DNA of 64,000 bases from Solicoccozyma terricola (Eukaryota; Basidiomycota; Tremellomycetes; Filobasidiales; Piskurozymaceae): assembly GCA_001600875.1 (NCBI GenBank), contig BCLD01000019.1, positions 62,001 to 126,000 of the forward strand, given 5' to 3'. A program made the position numbers and the translations under genes. Below the pieces are notes generated by a model. It saw only the letters and a program-made list of their open reading frames with translations, was not told the DNA's origin and ran no database searches. Below, in pieces: positions 1-12,129 of the stretch (its first letter is position 1; each line of letters starts with the position of its first letter).

Positions 1-129
1 AAACACACCGCGGATTCGCTGACGTCAGCTGAAGTTGCTGGAAATCTCCTTCACGACCTCCTCCAAGCAAGTATCTTTGGTTGACATCACCTAGAAGAAC
101 GTATAGCAGCACTGCCGACTCCTCTCACC

Positions 130-1643
130 ATGCCGCGATGTACCCACCAAGGATGCTCCAAGGAGTTTGACGCAAATTCCGAGCGAGTAGATGGGGAATG
201 CACGTATCATTCAGGGGGGCCTGTGAGTTAGTTGGGTGCAATGACGCTAGATACTGCATCGGGTTGAATAGCCATCCTTACCCACCTCCTGGCACCTAGG
301 TCTTCCATGAGGGCTTGAAGTCGTGGTGTGAGTCCAAACGCTACCGCATGCAAATGTGTGAACAGATTGCCACGATTCACTGGCTGATCATGTCAAAGGC
401 TTGCACTGTCAGTTTGTTGCAAAGAGGTGAACAAGCCGGTATTGGACTTTGAGTCATTTATGGCTCTACCGGTATGTATATGCTTTTCTTCTGAAGCAAT
501 GCTCTGGCCATTAAATGTCCAGTCCTTCTCCTCAGGGTTGCACGAAGGGCCAGCACTCAACCCAACCCACCAAAGTTGCAGCACCACCTCAGACAGCTAA
601 ATCCACGGCTACAACAACGTCATCGAACGGAGTCGAGACTTACGGATCGTCACAACCATCAGCATCGTCCTCATCCACCCCGCAGCCAACGAAGCCGTCT
701 ACTCCGGTACCGCCGAAGGAGGTGGTAGAGATACGCGACGATCCTTCAATCAAGGTGTTGAAAGGGATGCGATGTCGACGGACCGCGTGTGGGCATGTCG
801 CTGAGGGAGAGGATGATAGAGGGGAGTGTCGGTATCATCCAGGGACCGTGCGTATTTTTCCACAAGGCCCATGAGAAAGGTCGACCAGTTGACCGTTACA
901 TTTCTTATCGCCCTCTAGCCCATCTTCCACGAGGGCTCAAAAGGATACTCTTGCTGCAAACGTCGCGTGTTAGATTTTGATGACTTCCTCACCCTGCCTG
1001 GCTGTCGAGTGGCAGCTCACTCGCACCTCTACTCGACACCGGAAATAGGAGAGGGTGAAGGAGAGGAGACGGTTGATTGTAGGGTCGATCACTACCAAAC
1101 TCCAGGCGACGTCATCGTAAGTGCATTTGCAAAAGGGTAAGTGGGTTGTCCAGGGACAGCAGTTGGCAAGGCGAGCTGAGGACCTATTGTGGATTGGTAG
1201 CGCCGACAAGGAGAGGTCGACTGTTAAATTTGAGGTCGAACGGGTGCGTTTTGCATCGCATGGGGATTGCACTTGTCGGACGACCAACCAAGACATTGTT
1301 CACAGATTCATTTTGATTTCTCGCTTCCCTCAAGCAAAAGAGTAGTCAAGACCATTGAGCTGTACGGAGACATTGATCCAGAGCGAAGTTCCTACAAGGT
1401 GTTGGGGACGAAAGTAAGTCCGTGTGCCGAGGGTATCGACACGAGCGATCACTGAACGTGCGTCACCACCTGCAGATTGAAATCACCTTGAAGAAAGCCA
1501 GTCCCACGTCATGGTCTCTTCTTGCCAAACCAGCGGATGGAGCCGCACCTCCACCTGGCTATGCGTTGACATTCGGGGTGAGCGGGCGTACGGGAACTGT
1601 CGGTGGAAAAGAGATGGTGTTGGAGCATGGGGCCAGGAAATGA
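130..1643 (+). CDS. CHORD-CS domain HSP90 co-chaperone (RAR1/CHP1-like)
   Basis: Eight exons can be read: 130-222, 300-327, 413-471, 536-847, 919-1136, 1201-1243, 1306-1413 and 1476-1643. They sum to 343 codons (342 residues). The N-terminus holds a first CHORD zinc domain (CTHQGC, GECTYHSGGP, VFHEGLKSW, FCCKEV). A Ser/Thr/Pro-rich linker follows, then a second CHORD (CRRTACGH, GECRYHPGTP, IFHEGSKGYSCCKRR). A CS (p23-like) domain follows (HYQTPGDVIVSAFAKG, FDFSLPSSKRVVKTIELYGDI, IEITLKKASPTSW). Family knowledge: CHORD and CS proteins bind HSP90 and SGT1 and stabilise client complexes in the cytosol. The ATG at 130 is chosen because CHORD I begins directly after it. The product is complete, with all CHORD Cys/His visible. 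The CHORD-CHORD-CS order is that of animal CHP1/melusin and fungal proteins, whereas plant RAR1 lacks CS. The family assignment is secure; the cellular role here is inferred. Confidence 0.92.
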
Positions 1644-1949
1644 TGGGATTGGGGTGTGGGAGAAGATGTCAAGCCACCGCTTGGTCCAGCATTGGAACGG
1701 ACATCGATTACAACATGAGCATAGCTGAGTTAAATACAATCATTTTTGGAGAGCTCGGGACTAGTGTTGGCGTGACGACATTGACACAAGCAAGAGATGG
1801 CAGCCGATTTCAGGCTCGCGTACAAAATTCGGGTAAATTCTGAAGGGACCCCGCGTCATGTCAGTTGCGAATCAACGAGGGATGCTGATAAAGTCTTACT
1901 GGTAACAACGCACCGTGCATATTCAAGCTCTAAAATCAACAGAGACTCT

Positions 1950-2666
1950 CTAGCGCTCATCTCTCAAAGGTTTACTCGACTGGTTGCAAGTGTTGCGTCC
2001 CACCTCTCTCCTGGCGGCGCCATTTCTTGTTCCACCATCTCCATACGGGCCGCCCATACCATGCTCATTCATATTTGGTGTTTTGCTGCCATTCTGTTTC
2101 AACTTGGGATTCCTTGCATCCGAGTGGTCCCAGTCAAAGTAAAACCAATTATCCGATGTATCTGATCTAGGACGAGGTAGTTCTTTGATGCGTGGTGGAC
2201 GGAGACGTGTGGAATGATTGGACGTATGGAACGATAGGGAAGCGAAGGATCCGCGTTTGCGAAGCGACGTGGATGCGGACGTCGGCGGGTCGATGTCGGA
2301 CTTTTGGGGAGCGGAGTGGACCGAGAATCGGAGAGAGGGAGGAAGTCCCCTGCTGGTAGCGGAAGGCATATTGGCTGCAGATGCTAAGCGTAGCGTTCGA
2401 CGTTGCATGGGCAGTACGGAGCTTGTATCAGTACCCGACGGAGAAGATGGCGAATCGGTGGGCATCGAATCTTCAGATCGGGGAGACTTGGCGACGGCAG
2501 TTCGAGAAACGTCTGATCCTGTAGCCGAAGTACGTTTGGTGTTGTTGTTGGCAAATTTGGCGAGGAATGCCATGATGCTGGCGTTGTCAGAGGTTCCGCC
2601 TAGGATGTGGTAGCAGTCAGGGACGGCTGCTGCAGTATTGAACAGACCGTCAGATAAACGCTTCAA
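1950..2666 (-). CDS. hypothetical Ser/Pro-rich protein (3' exon; 5' end uncertain)
   Basis: I do not recognise this protein. The open frame gives about 238 residues and ends RDER-stop. It is rich in Ser, Pro and Arg and probably disordered in the middle, with a short ordered-looking N-terminal stretch (VPDCYHILGGTSDNASIMAF) and an aromatic patch (WFYFDWDHSD). Just upstream, at about 2690-2735 on the minus strand, lies a good 3' splice signal (pyrimidine tract then CAG) followed by about 10 nt and a GTAAGT donor. The real first exons are therefore probably small and lie above 2666, so the ATG at 2666 may not be the true start. Its stop faces the 3' end of the CHORD gene. No function is proposed. 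Confidence 0.45.
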   Translation of the reverse strand: MKRLSDGLFNTAAAVPDCYHILGGTSDNASIMAFLAKFANNNTKRTSATGSDVSRTAVAKSPRSEDSMPTDSPSSPSGTDTSSVLPMQRRTLRLASAANMPSATSRGLPPSLRFSVHSAPQKSDIDPPTSASTSLRKRGSFASLSFHTSNHSTRLRPPRIKELPRPRSDTSDNWFYFDWDHSDARNPKLKQNGSKTPNMNEHGMGGPYGDGGTRNGAARREVGRNTCNQSSKPLRDER

Positions 2667-3022
2667 GTGGCAGTATCTGGCGTCTAATTACTTACCCGAG
2701 TATACCTGTTGGGGACAGGAAATAGAGTGAGCAGCAAGTTGTGGGATTTGACATATATGTGTATACAGCTGCCTGAACTTTTGTTTTCTTGTTGTCCAGT
2801 GTAGCAAGTCGGTTGGTTGGTTGACCGGGGGTTGTTGACATTTGGGATGGTTAGTCACCAACGGACATCAATGTCCGCAATGTCCGTCCTCCGGCCAGGA
2901 TGTCCGTTGGATGGCGAGCGGAGGTCAGGAGGTGGTGAGGAGGCAGCTCTCCGGCTTTCATCATCACACAGTCATCGAAACCCCCCCTCCCTCCCCCCGG
3001 TCACGTCGCCAGGTCACCTCCA
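2667..3022. other. intergenic region between two divergent hypothetical genes
   Basis: This holds the likely 5' exons of the minus-strand gene (about 2690-2770) and the promoter of the plus-strand gene. A short direct repeat of AATGTCCG/GATGTCCG words occurs near 2870-2910. No other gene is seen. Confidence 0.4.
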
Positions 3023-4093
3023 ATGATGCTCTGCTATAAGCAGCTCTGTGTCTTCATGTTCCTCCTCCCGTTCCCTACCGCCAGTCCTCTCTTCATGTTG
3101 GCGTTCTTCGCGCTGATGATCACAAAGATGAAGCCGTGCATATATTGCATTTTCTTGGTGAGCTGCGGTGTAAACCATCCGTGGGGATGCTCACTGATCC
3201 CTTGTGTCCCCAACTCTATACCACACCAGATGATCATAACATACATCGGAACATGCTCCATTTCCTTCCTTGACGGCACACATCCTGCCGCACAACCTGC
3301 ACTCGCTGTCAATTTCACCTCCTCCTCACCTCCACTCCAACCCTTCTTCGACTCCCAATTCCGATTCACAGCTCCTGCAACGCCTCGCTGGTGGATCGAT
3401 TTTAACGGCGGAAACACCCAATGGCCGGTGTTGGACGGGTACAAGCTCGTTTCAAAACGCAGACAATGGCGAGAAGCGGAGAGAAGGAATGTCCTGGAAA
3501 GGAGGAAAGTTCCAGAACCAACCGAGACTGAAGAAGAAGAGCCTCAAGTGGAGCAGGTGGTGGTGCTAACGCAAGAGCAGCCGATTCAAACTATCAAACA
3601 ACAGCAGTTGGCATGGGAGGCTAGTTACGCCAAGGGTGGGAAGGTCCTGCAAGTTTCAAAGCCAAAAGGACGCTGGAACTTCTTTGGAAAGCACGTCAAA
3701 CAGCCAACAACGACTCACGTTGACGCACCGGACCCTCAAATTCCACAATCGCCGGAACTCGATGACAACCAAGCAGCAGCTTCTCCGCCTGCTCCTACTC
3801 CATCCACTCGCTCCTTCCTCGGCATTCCGCTCAAGCAGAGATATGACCTGCGCATCGCCGGTCTCGGACTCGTGGTCGATTTCGCAGCTGGACGGACGGA
3901 GCAAGCTGTGATTCAGGAGGTCAGCGAGTGGATAGATTGGGAGGATAGAAGGGATGCAAAGAGATGGCTGGAGGAAGACGAGAGGATGGGATTGAGCACG
4001 AGTGTTGGTGCAGAGAGTGCGAATGAGAAGAGGAAGGGTTGGCCTTGGAAGCGGGCGGTTACGAAGGAGACGGTGCGATTGACAGAGTTGTGA
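3023..4093 (+). CDS. hypothetical protein with acidic/Gln-rich middle
   Basis: This is a single open frame of up to 356 residues, not recognised. If the first ATG is used, the N-terminal 85 residues are hydrophobic and Cys-rich and could hold one or two membrane segments. That part is also compatible with a translated 5' leader, and an ATG near 3230 is an alternative start. From about residue 115 the protein looks genuine: an aromatic motif (WWIDFNGGNTQWPVLDGYK), then a basic coiled stretch, a run of Glu, a Pro/Ser-rich linker, and a conserved-looking C-terminal block (LGIPLKQRYDLRIAGLGLVV) followed by acidic and basic segments. It is transcribed towards the 3' end of the minus-strand gene ending at 4237. 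No function is proposed. Confidence 0.5.
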   Translation: MMLCYKQLCVFMFLLPFPTASPLFMLAFFALMITKMKPCIYCIFLVSCGVNHPWGCSLIPCVPNSIPHQMIITYIGTCSISFLDGTHPAAQPALAVNFTSSSPPLQPFFDSQFRFTAPATPRWWIDFNGGNTQWPVLDGYKLVSKRRQWREAERRNVLERRKVPEPTETEEEEPQVEQVVVLTQEQPIQTIKQQQLAWEASYAKGGKVLQVSKPKGRWNFFGKHVKQPTTTHVDAPDPQIPQSPELDDNQAAASPPAPTPSTRSFLGIPLKQRYDLRIAGLGLVVDFAAGRTEQAVIQEVSEWIDWEDRRDAKRWLEEDERMGLSTSVGAESANEKRKGWPWKRAVTKETVRLTEL

Positions 4094-4236
4094 TGTTGTA
4101 CCATTGTAATGACGATTGATGACCATCATGTCCAAATCTGCAAGCTCAGCAACCGATCGAATCGTCACAAGATCGTCTATGTGATACAGTCGTTTCGTAA
4201 ATCAGGTAGAATGAATGTCCAAATCCTATACCGCAC

Positions 4237-7200
4237 CTACATTCCCACGTCGCTTCTCATTGCGCTCATCCGACTACCAGACGTCCTCTCCGAAAACACA
4301 CTCCCCTCCTTCGGCTCAACCTGTCTTCTCCACTTGTCGATGTTGGGATCGAGGACTGACGGCATGCCAGGCAGTGACGCCATCGAGGCACCAAATCCAG
4401 GGTTGACCATACCCATGAATGGCATTCCAGGGAATCCCATACCTCCCATGTTCAATCCAGGCATGCCAGGCATTCCCATGGGAGAAAAGGTCGGCATTGC
4501 GCTCATCCCGGGCATGCTAAACATACTCTGCCGCTGCATCATCTCGATTTGCTGTTGATGAGCCACGGCCATCGATTGACGTTGTTGCTGCTGCACAGCA
4601 GCTGCATTGAGTTTGAGCCCAAGTGGAACGTCATCTTCTTCTGAGTCTTCGGGGGGTGGCATGGCCAATGCGGAACGAGAAGCGATGGTCATTCGGCGGA
4701 GGGCTAGGGGAACATCATCGTCATCCTCGAGATCGGGACTAGCATCGACAGAGGCGGAAGCGTCGATTCTAGAGCGAGTCTTCTTTAGAACGACAGTGTC
4801 AGCGAGTGATAAAACATCTCTGAGAATATAACACTTACAACGATTTGCGCCAATGGCTCGTCATCTTCGGACGAGGACTCGCTCTCAGCCTTCTTGGCAA
4901 TCTCCATCGGCTTGGACGGTACCACGGAAATGCTCAACTGGCGCTCCCGGATTCTCGACAGCGGTTCATCGCTGTCACTGTCAGAGCCGACACGCCGAGG
5001 AATTCGTCTAGTCTTCGGTCGCGACTGTCGTGGTGTCCGGCCTTCCTCGTCCGAGGATGCCACCCAGTCCTGGACGTCCAGGGATGGACCGGTCGCACGG
5101 AGCAAATCAATGGAAGACCGACGAGGCGGAGGTTGCGCTTCATCCTCCGCTGATCCCATTTGCTTGGTGTTCGGCTCCAACATCAACTCCTTGTCCTTCC
5201 CTTTCAACTTCCTCTGCTTCTTCCGATTCTCTTTCCTTTCCTTTTTTGCCTGCTCTTTGGTTTCAACATCCTCTTTTGCCTGCCGCTCGGCCTCCTCAAG
5301 CTCGCGTACCTTCTGCATCTCCCGTTCCCAGAGGATGTCGACGCCGAAAACTGAGCGTGACTTCGAGAGGCGGGCCGTTGCTGTAGGCGAAAGACTATTG
5401 GTCGTTGGCAGAGCTTCCGCTGAATCAAAAGCTAGGAGTGGTTTCGCAAGGAAGAGTCGATTGGCGGATCTTGGAGAGACTGCGGCGTCAGCCCCGGTGA
5501 CTGGCCCTGGGTCATCCATTCCCGCATGCCACGACGCACGAGCCATCATGGACGGTCTGGCATCGCCCTGGAATACCCTATAGATAAATATCACAGATCA
5601 GCGAAGGCCAGGCTGAAGCCTGGGCATCACCCACCTCTTTTTTTCTTTCAACTCTGCCTTTCTCGCTTCCAGTCGATCTACAAGACTGATTCCCTCCACG
5701 TTGCGGGTCGGGCGCCATTCTTCCTCGCCGTATCGGTTCCCGTCCTCGTCTGCCATGCCGCCAATCGCCCCTAACCCGATCTCTCCATCTTGCTCGGCAC
5801 CACCAATGAACCCGTCATCCCGCTGGCCGTCTACAGCAAGGGATGAGGAGAATATCTTCTGACTCGACGTGAGCGTAGAGGAGGGCAACGAGCCTATGAA
5901 TGAGTCCGGCCTGGTCAGCGCACCGGGAGGCAGCGGCTTGGCACCTTGTTGGAATCCGCGAGCGAGATGTTGGGGTGGTGCGGATGCTGAGGGGTCCACG
6001 AGTGATTGCAGTGGTACAGGCATGATCAGGGTACGCGGTCGTAGGAGCATGGATGACATTCGACTGGAATTGCCAGGTAATTGCCGATCTTCGTCTAAGG
6101 AAGTTGTCCCCACAACGGATCCGCGACTGGGTGGACCAGCTTCCGCTGCGGCTTTTGGATCGAAACGGGAGAGGCGTGGTCCACCGGGCGCAGGCAGAGC
6201 GAATGGATTGGCAACGTCTTCGTCCGTAGACGACGAGTGAGCGTCAGTTTGAGCCTCGGCGAAAAGTTTGTGAGATATGACCGAGCTGGGTCGTGGTGTA
6301 CCCGCCGAACCATACGACTCTCGTTCCACCGCCGCTTCCGCTGCGATATCCCTGAACGGACTCGTTGGTCTCCCACGGCTCATCACACCTGAGCTCGAAC
6401 GCGGTCTGTCGACTGGTTTGTGAGATTCTTCCGAGTCCATGAGCATCTCCGTAGCTTCTCCCGGTCCAGCCATGTACCTTGCTCGCGCTGATGCTTCCAC
6501 GACGGCATCGTAGTCTCCGAACGATACGGTGCGGCCTTGATTGCGTTTACCAGCCAAAGCTGGCCGTCTCAACGTCTCCATGGCCGGCGGAGCTCCCACT
6601 ATTGCTTGCTCTACCGATGGAGACAGTGTTTCTATCTCACCCGTCCACGCTTGATGATCCGTCGATGGGACGTCCATATTCATCAGGGAGCTGGCGTAGA
6701 GTGACCGAGGACGGTCCATAATACTCCCGGTAGGCGTCTTTGCTTTGAGAGCAGGAGAAGCGGAACTTGGCGCAGACTTGATGGAAGGTTGAAGAGGCGG
6801 GTTTTCGCCGAGAAGGTCCTCTGGAAGACCCCACGACGCCAAGTCAACCTCTCCGATTGGACCATACCGCGACGTGATGGCGTCTGGTGTCTCGTCGTAC
6901 ATAGAAGTAGAATAGGAGAGACCGGAAGTGCGGCGTTCCCGACGCGGTGGAGCTTGTTCGGAAAGGATCCTCGGACGGTCTTCATAGAGTGAAGAGGGAG
7001 AGATAGATGGCTGTTCGTCCACAGGCGTCGTCTGCCCAACATCCGTCCTTCGACTCGTCGAAGCCTGGACTGGCCTTGGTCGTGCACGAAGATTCGAGAA
7101 GATGACAGACTCGGACGCTTTGCGAGGTGGATGTCGAGCATCAGGGTTGTCGTTATCGTATTCTGTGTTTCGAGGCAAGTGTCAGAACGCGCTGATGCCA

Positions 7201-7277
7201 GACGCGGAAGTCGATTGTGGGAAAGTAGCAGACAGACCTATAAGCGCCGCGGCGAGCTGTAAACGGCTGAAAGACAT
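4237..7277 (-). CDS. large hypothetical protein, mostly disordered, with a charged coiled coil
   Basis: Four exons are inferred. A 13-codon first exon starts at 7277 (MSFSRLQLAAALI) and is spliced with a GTCTGT donor. The long second exon runs from about 7165 to 5635. The third runs from about 5580 to 4840. The last ends at the stop 4237-4239. The joins keep frame, giving roughly 950 residues. The protein is Ser/Pro/Arg-rich, with short ordered motifs (GRTVSFGDYDAVVEASARAR, FQGDARPSMMARASW, FGVDILWEREMQKV). A Lys/Glu-rich predicted coiled coil follows the last motif. It has several acidic clusters (DSDSDEP, SESSSEDDEP, DLEDDDDVP) and a C-terminal Gly/Met/Pro-rich tail with GMPG-type repeats. 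No catalytic domain is visible. The ordered motifs suggest a conserved scaffold or adaptor, but I cannot name a family. Confidence 0.65.
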
Positions 7278-7564
7278 GTTTGTGGGAGGTGGTGGATGCC
7301 GGTGGCGCGGTCGCTCCAAGGTATGCTATGCTGGGTGAACGAAGCCCTGGCGTGGTCGTGGTCACCTGGTACGGTGTGGACGACGTCGACGATGATGTTG
7401 AAACACCGGGCAGGGCGGTGTTGGGAAGTGGGCCGCGGATGCGAATGTGAAACCGCGGATTTGGGTGGCGTTGATGACGTCATCACGGTGGCGAATCCAA
7501 CTTATATCACCACCGACACTGTATGTAGTGCTACAGGCTATATAATGCTAATGCCTGCCCCCGG

Positions 7565-10067
7565 CTACAATGACGCCTTGATGAATCCCTCCAGTCCACC
7601 ATTCACCCACAGCTCCTGCACGCTCCTACCTATGCTGCCCACCTTGTATACCCGTTCCTCGCCCTCCTTCCTCAGCACCACCTTGCCCTCCAGCGTTCGC
7701 ACCTCGACATCCCATCCTTCCAGGAGCACAGTCAGATCGCCGTTCTTTCCCCCCTGCCCGCGCACACCGTCCTTGGCCAGCTCAAGCGTCAGGTCTTCGA
7801 CGAGAGCCGGACACTCCACGCAGATCAGTCCGTTGTTGATGGCGTTACGTTTGAAAATGTCGCCGAAAGAGCCCGCGATGACGAGGGGGACGCCCGAGTA
7901 TTTGATGGCGGTGGCGGCTTGTTCACGGGATGAACCGGTACCAAAGTTGTAGCCAGACACGAGTAGGACACCAGGTCGGACCGAGGGCGAGCTGGAGGAC
8001 GAGGAAGCTCTCAATGATGCGACCGTCTGAGCAAACGTTGGGTCGTAATTCTCTGTGAGTAGAGCAAGGCCGTCAGTCAAATTCCCGCGCATGCAGACAC
8101 TGTACACGCCCAACTCACCCATTACCACCTCTGCCTGCCTCTCCGGCGTTATATCATCCTGATACGTGTACTTGCCCGGGTACATACCGTCCGTGGTCAG
8201 ATTGTCTTGTGGTGCAAATACCATGGGACCCCTGAAAGACTCTGGAAAGCCAGGGAGCAGCTCTTCCGAGGATGAAGAGGAGGCCACAGCAGTACCCTCC
8301 TCCTTCGGTGCCTGCTCCATGCTCAGTACCGGCTTCGAGTAATGAGGTAGAGCTGCCAAATCCAGTGCATCTGGTCCACAAATATGTCCCTTCACGGCGC
8401 TTGCGGCCACAACGGCCGGACTCGCAAGGTACGCGATCGCTTCTGGGTGTCCCATCCGCCCCTTGTAATTCCGATTCGTCGCACTGATCCCAACCTCTCC
8501 CTTCTCCAGTAGACCTACACCAAGGCCGATACACGGCCCACAGCCGGCTGGAAGCGTCTGGGCACCAGCATCCACAAGCGCCTGCCAATCACCTGCCTGC
8601 TCGGCCTCGGCTTGTACGACGGAAGATGCAGCGGCGATATAAAACTCGACGCCCGGTGCGATGGTACGGCCGCGAACAACATCCGCAGCCGCTTTAATAT
8701 CTGACGCCCTTGAATTGGTGCATGACACAAGGTACGCCTTGTTGATCTTGATGGGTGGGTCGAGGAGTGCGGGGAGTGGGTTGGCGACTTTGACGCTGTT
8801 GGGCCCAGAGACATAAGGCACGAGAGTCGAGAGGTCGAGAGTGAGATGGGAGGAATAGTACGCAGAAGGATCTGGCCGAAGCGGTTCAGCGAACGTCTTT
8901 GCTACTCGCTCTTGATTGAGCCGCGGATGCTGCGGAGTCACAGATGTGGGCGAACTTGGAACGGGTAATGGCGCCTGCGAACTTGAACTAGGATTCTGCA
9001 GGAACCTCATCAACTCCATCTTCTTCATGTTTCCTTCGTACCAAGATTTGAGCTTTTCATCCGTCGGGAACACGCCAGCCACCGCTCCCCATTCCGTGGT
9101 CATGTTCGCGATCGTCAGCCTCTCGTCTATGGATAGCGTATCCACTCCGTCACCGGTGAATTCGATGGCGGCGTTGAGGACCTCGTCGTTGTTGAAGTTG
9201 CCAGCGAGTGCAACGATCACATCCTTGCCGGTCACGCCGGGTGCCAGACGACCCTTGAGTTCTACTTTAACAATCCGAGGTATCTGCCACCAGAACTTGC
9301 CAGTCGCCCAGATGCCGCTGCGATGAAGCGTGCGTGTTAGGCAGCATTGTCAGTGCTCCACATATATACTCCCCGATCACCTTCTAACTCACGCTGCATC
9401 AGTCCTCACGATTGCCGTTCCCAAACATCCGACACCACCATAATGATTACTGTGACTATCACTGGCCACCATCATCTCCCCGGGCCATGCATATCCCTCC
9501 TCGACCATGATCTGATGACCGATACCCCGTCCGGCAGGGTAGAAATCGACCTTGTGATCGGCTGCGAATTTCTCAATCTTCTTGTACTTTGTCTGATTGG
9601 TTACCGAGTGATTCTGGACATCGTGGTCGAGGGTGAAGACGGGTTGGCGCGGGTTCAATATTTTGGAGCAGTCTAGGGAGAGAAATCTGTTGGTTATTTT
9701 TATCAGTTCGAGTTCAGAAGGGACTGGCTTGATAGATGGTGACTGACTTGGAAATGACCGGGCCGGTGTTGTCGTGAGTCATGCTGTATGAAGAGCAGCA
9801 GACACATCAGCCATATCCACCACTTCTACAAAGCCGTATAGGAACCCACACATGCTGCGGCTTGATCATGACATAGTCCCCGGCCCTAACCTTCTTCCCT
9901 TGAGGCACATCTACCGCATAACTCTGCACAATTTTCTCGATAAGGGTCTGCGGTATGGATGAAGTGGTTGCCAGGAATCGATAGCGCGCTAGGGATGTAT
10001 GGGAAGTTGGAGTTGGCCGAGATATGCGTGGGAAAGAACGGAGAGAACGGGGTTGAAGGAATGCCAT
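7565..10067 (-). CDS. LYS4: homoaconitase, mitochondrial (LYS4)
   Basis: This is the [4Fe-4S] hydro-lyase that interconverts homocitrate, homoaconitate and homoisocitrate in the fungal alpha-aminoadipate pathway to lysine, in the mitochondrial matrix. The ATG at 10067 gives a basic, hydroxylated presequence ([16 protein letters not shown]...). Next comes the aconitase N-terminal domain (IKPQHV, then MTHDNTGPV across an intron). The family signatures follow: [40 protein letters not shown] and [11 protein letters not shown]. The cluster cysteines are visible in CTNSR and in PAGCGPCIG. The swivel domain has [13 protein letters not shown] and [11 protein letters not shown]. Exons join in frame at about 9855, 9765, 9680 and 9315. 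A further 66-nt intron (8053-8118) has no stop codon and is easily mistaken for coding sequence; removing it restores VMENYD. The gene looks complete and functional. Confidence 0.95.
8053..8118 (-). other. stop-free 66-nt intron in LYS4
   Basis: The coding strand reads GTGAGT...CTCACAG. Splicing converts an extra 22-residue insertion into the family-conserved VVMENYD, so this is an intron although the frame is open through it. Confidence 0.8.
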
Positions 10068-10370
10068 GCTTGCAGCCAGTATTGCACGAGTTCCCAGGTC
10101 CCAGGTGGTTTCCAGTACGGCACTGCAGTGGGGTCTCGCGAGGTCCGTCTGGATTCGCTTTCTTGTCTTTTTACTTTTCAAAGATGACAGCTGAACCGAT
10201 TCCAGGGATGTTTTGTTGCTGACGGTACGGGTGGTGATTGAAGGATGTGCACGATGTTGCGTCTGCGAAGATGACCCTTGCTATGGTGCCCACCGATCTT
10301 TTTATTTTTTGCGTCTCATCTGATTCGCCCGATGAAATCCGGCGCGGGGCGGGGGATTGTTATTGATTTG

Positions 10371-10378
10371 TCACGTGA
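10371..10378. promoter_or_regulatory. TCACGTGA E-box palindrome
   Basis: A perfect 8-bp palindrome containing CACGTG lies about 300 bp upstream of the LYS4 start and 480 bp upstream of the HAD gene. bHLH and Cbf1-type factors bind such sites; its use here is inferred. Confidence 0.35.
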
Positions 10379-10440
10379 CCTGAAATATGGGCGGGTGGCG
10401 GTGGCGGCTGGGAGTGATTCGTCATCAAACATTCGCTTTG

Positions 10441-10470
10441 GGTGGCGGTGGCGGTGGCGGTGGCGGTGGC
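10441..10470. repeat. (GGTGGC)5 hexanucleotide repeat
   Basis: Five perfect GGTGGC units, with a degenerate stretch just before (10394-10410), lie in the divergent promoter between LYS4 and the HAD gene. The G-rich strand could in principle form a quadruplex. Confidence 0.8.
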
Positions 10471-10858
10471 AAGCTGCTCGGCCCTATACGGCGGGGGGAA
10501 GGGAATCCTGAAACATCATCCCATCGAACTCCTACCATTCCCCGGACCTCGCTCGCTCGGTAGCGAGAACAGGGAACATACCTTCCCTCTCTCTTGGTGT
10601 TTCAGCGTCCACTATCCACGTTTCACAGGGTGGTGATCGGCGTGCCTCCGCTCCGAAGAAAGCCGGTAAGGGAATACCAAATAATCATGGATTGTGATCC
10701 GATCGCCCACGAAGATGATGGCAAACAAATCCTTGTCGAGCAGAAAATGAGAGTCGATTGCTGGGTGGCTGGAGTGCCTTCCTCATACAGGCAATATACA
10801 TGCACATCACCATACCCATCTTCACTTCATATACCCCACGACACAGCACAGCTCCAAG

Positions 10859-12129
10859 ATGACCACGATTGCCATAGACCTCGACGATGTTCTCTGGTTG
10901 GTTTTCTTTTTTGGCTTCTTGTTAACAATCTACCTTCGTGATGACCACTCTCGCCGTGTGTTGGGTAGCAATACCAATGAAACAGTGGCGATCATGCACA
11001 ATGAGATGTATGGAACAGACATGACTCGAGATGATTTCAAGCATTGTAAGTTGAATTCACCATAGCCTACGCCCAAAGACCTCCTCTCCTGATTCCCTGA
11101 ATCGATTTGCTTCAGACTTATACTGGAAGAACAGGTAGCTCAGACTCTTATTCGTTCCTTTGTATCTGCCACCGTGTAAATGGTACTAAGCATTCTGCAA
11201 ATCAGAGGCTGGGGAACGGTTGGGGAGACAACCGAGAAAGTCAAAGTGCGTTTCTCTTCGCTCTTCCTTCAGTTAACCGTTCCTCTTCCTCATCTTACCC
11301 TCAATTAGCATCTACGATAACCCCGGCTGCTCTACTGCTTCTCAACGCCTTTTAAAAATGATATCACTCATGTTCTTTTATAACCATTTTGAACTCCTCC
11401 AGGCCATCTACAATGCCGGTCTCTGTTCTCGTGTCCAACCCATTCCAGGCGCCAAGGAAGGCTGCGAAACTCTGATTGCTCTCGGGTATAGGTGAGTATG
11501 TCCGTTCAAGTACACTGCTCCGACGAGTACTAAAGCAACGCGATCCCCGGCAGGTTGATCATCATCACTGCCAGAAGTGAGGTACGACGATCCGAGACTG
11601 AGGGATGGATGGCAAAGCATAAGCTTGTCGGACGTCAGTATATCTACTCTCTCACTACTCCCGCCTTCACCTTTGATCTGAACAACCTTCCAAGCAGTCT
11701 TCGATGCAATCGGGTTCACCGGAGGGACATCGGCCTTGGCTGCCAATCTGGCTGGCCAAGTCGACGTTCCCGCGTCTCAAACTAAAGCAGACGTGAGAAC
11801 TTCTCCACACTTTCAACGACACCGCCTTCGTATTGACAACGAGCTTCCAGGTCATGCAACAATCGGGCTCGACAATATTAATCGACGACTCTCTCGAGAA
11901 TGCTATCGACGTCATCTCCACCCTTCCCGAATCCGCCACCGTTCTCCTCTTTGGGTCGTACCCTTGGAACTTACGCAACTCGCGTGCTCACAGCGATGAG
12001 GATATGTTGAGCTACGAAGAGAGAGTGGCAGGAGGGTTACAGGATGATGTGTATGGTCAGGTACCGGAGGGAATTAAGAGAGTGGACGGATGGGACGATG
12101 TGGTGGAGTTTCTGAGCTCGATTGCATGA
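10859..12129 (+). CDS. HAD-superfamily hydrolase, 5'-nucleotidase (NT5C-like)
   Basis: Seven to eight exons with 50-130 nt introns can be joined in frame. The first exon encodes the HAD nucleophile motif IDLDDVLC (DxD at residues 7 and 9). Later come a four-helix-like cap region (NETVAIMHNEMYGTDMTRDD), then PGAKEGCETLIALGYRLIIITAR with motif II Thr, and motif IV LIDDSLENA near the end. This arrangement resembles cytosolic 5'(3')-deoxyribonucleotidase-type and bacterial putative nucleotidases of the HAD family. The substrate cannot be read from the sequence. The ATG at 10859 directly precedes the nucleophile strand, so the start is firm. It shares a roughly 790-bp divergent promoter with LYS4. 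All key Asp residues appear present. The family is confident; the exact substrate is unknown. Confidence 0.82.

Noticed and set aside
2218..2613. 131-residue plus-strand frame
   Set aside because: Antisense to the 1950-2666 frame. The minus frame is longer and has flanking splice signals, so it was preferred, though neither is certain.
4894..5583. 229-residue frame on the plus strand
   Set aside because: Antisense to the charged coiled-coil exon of the minus-strand gene 4237-7277. It is Ser/Arg/Phe-rich shadow sequence.
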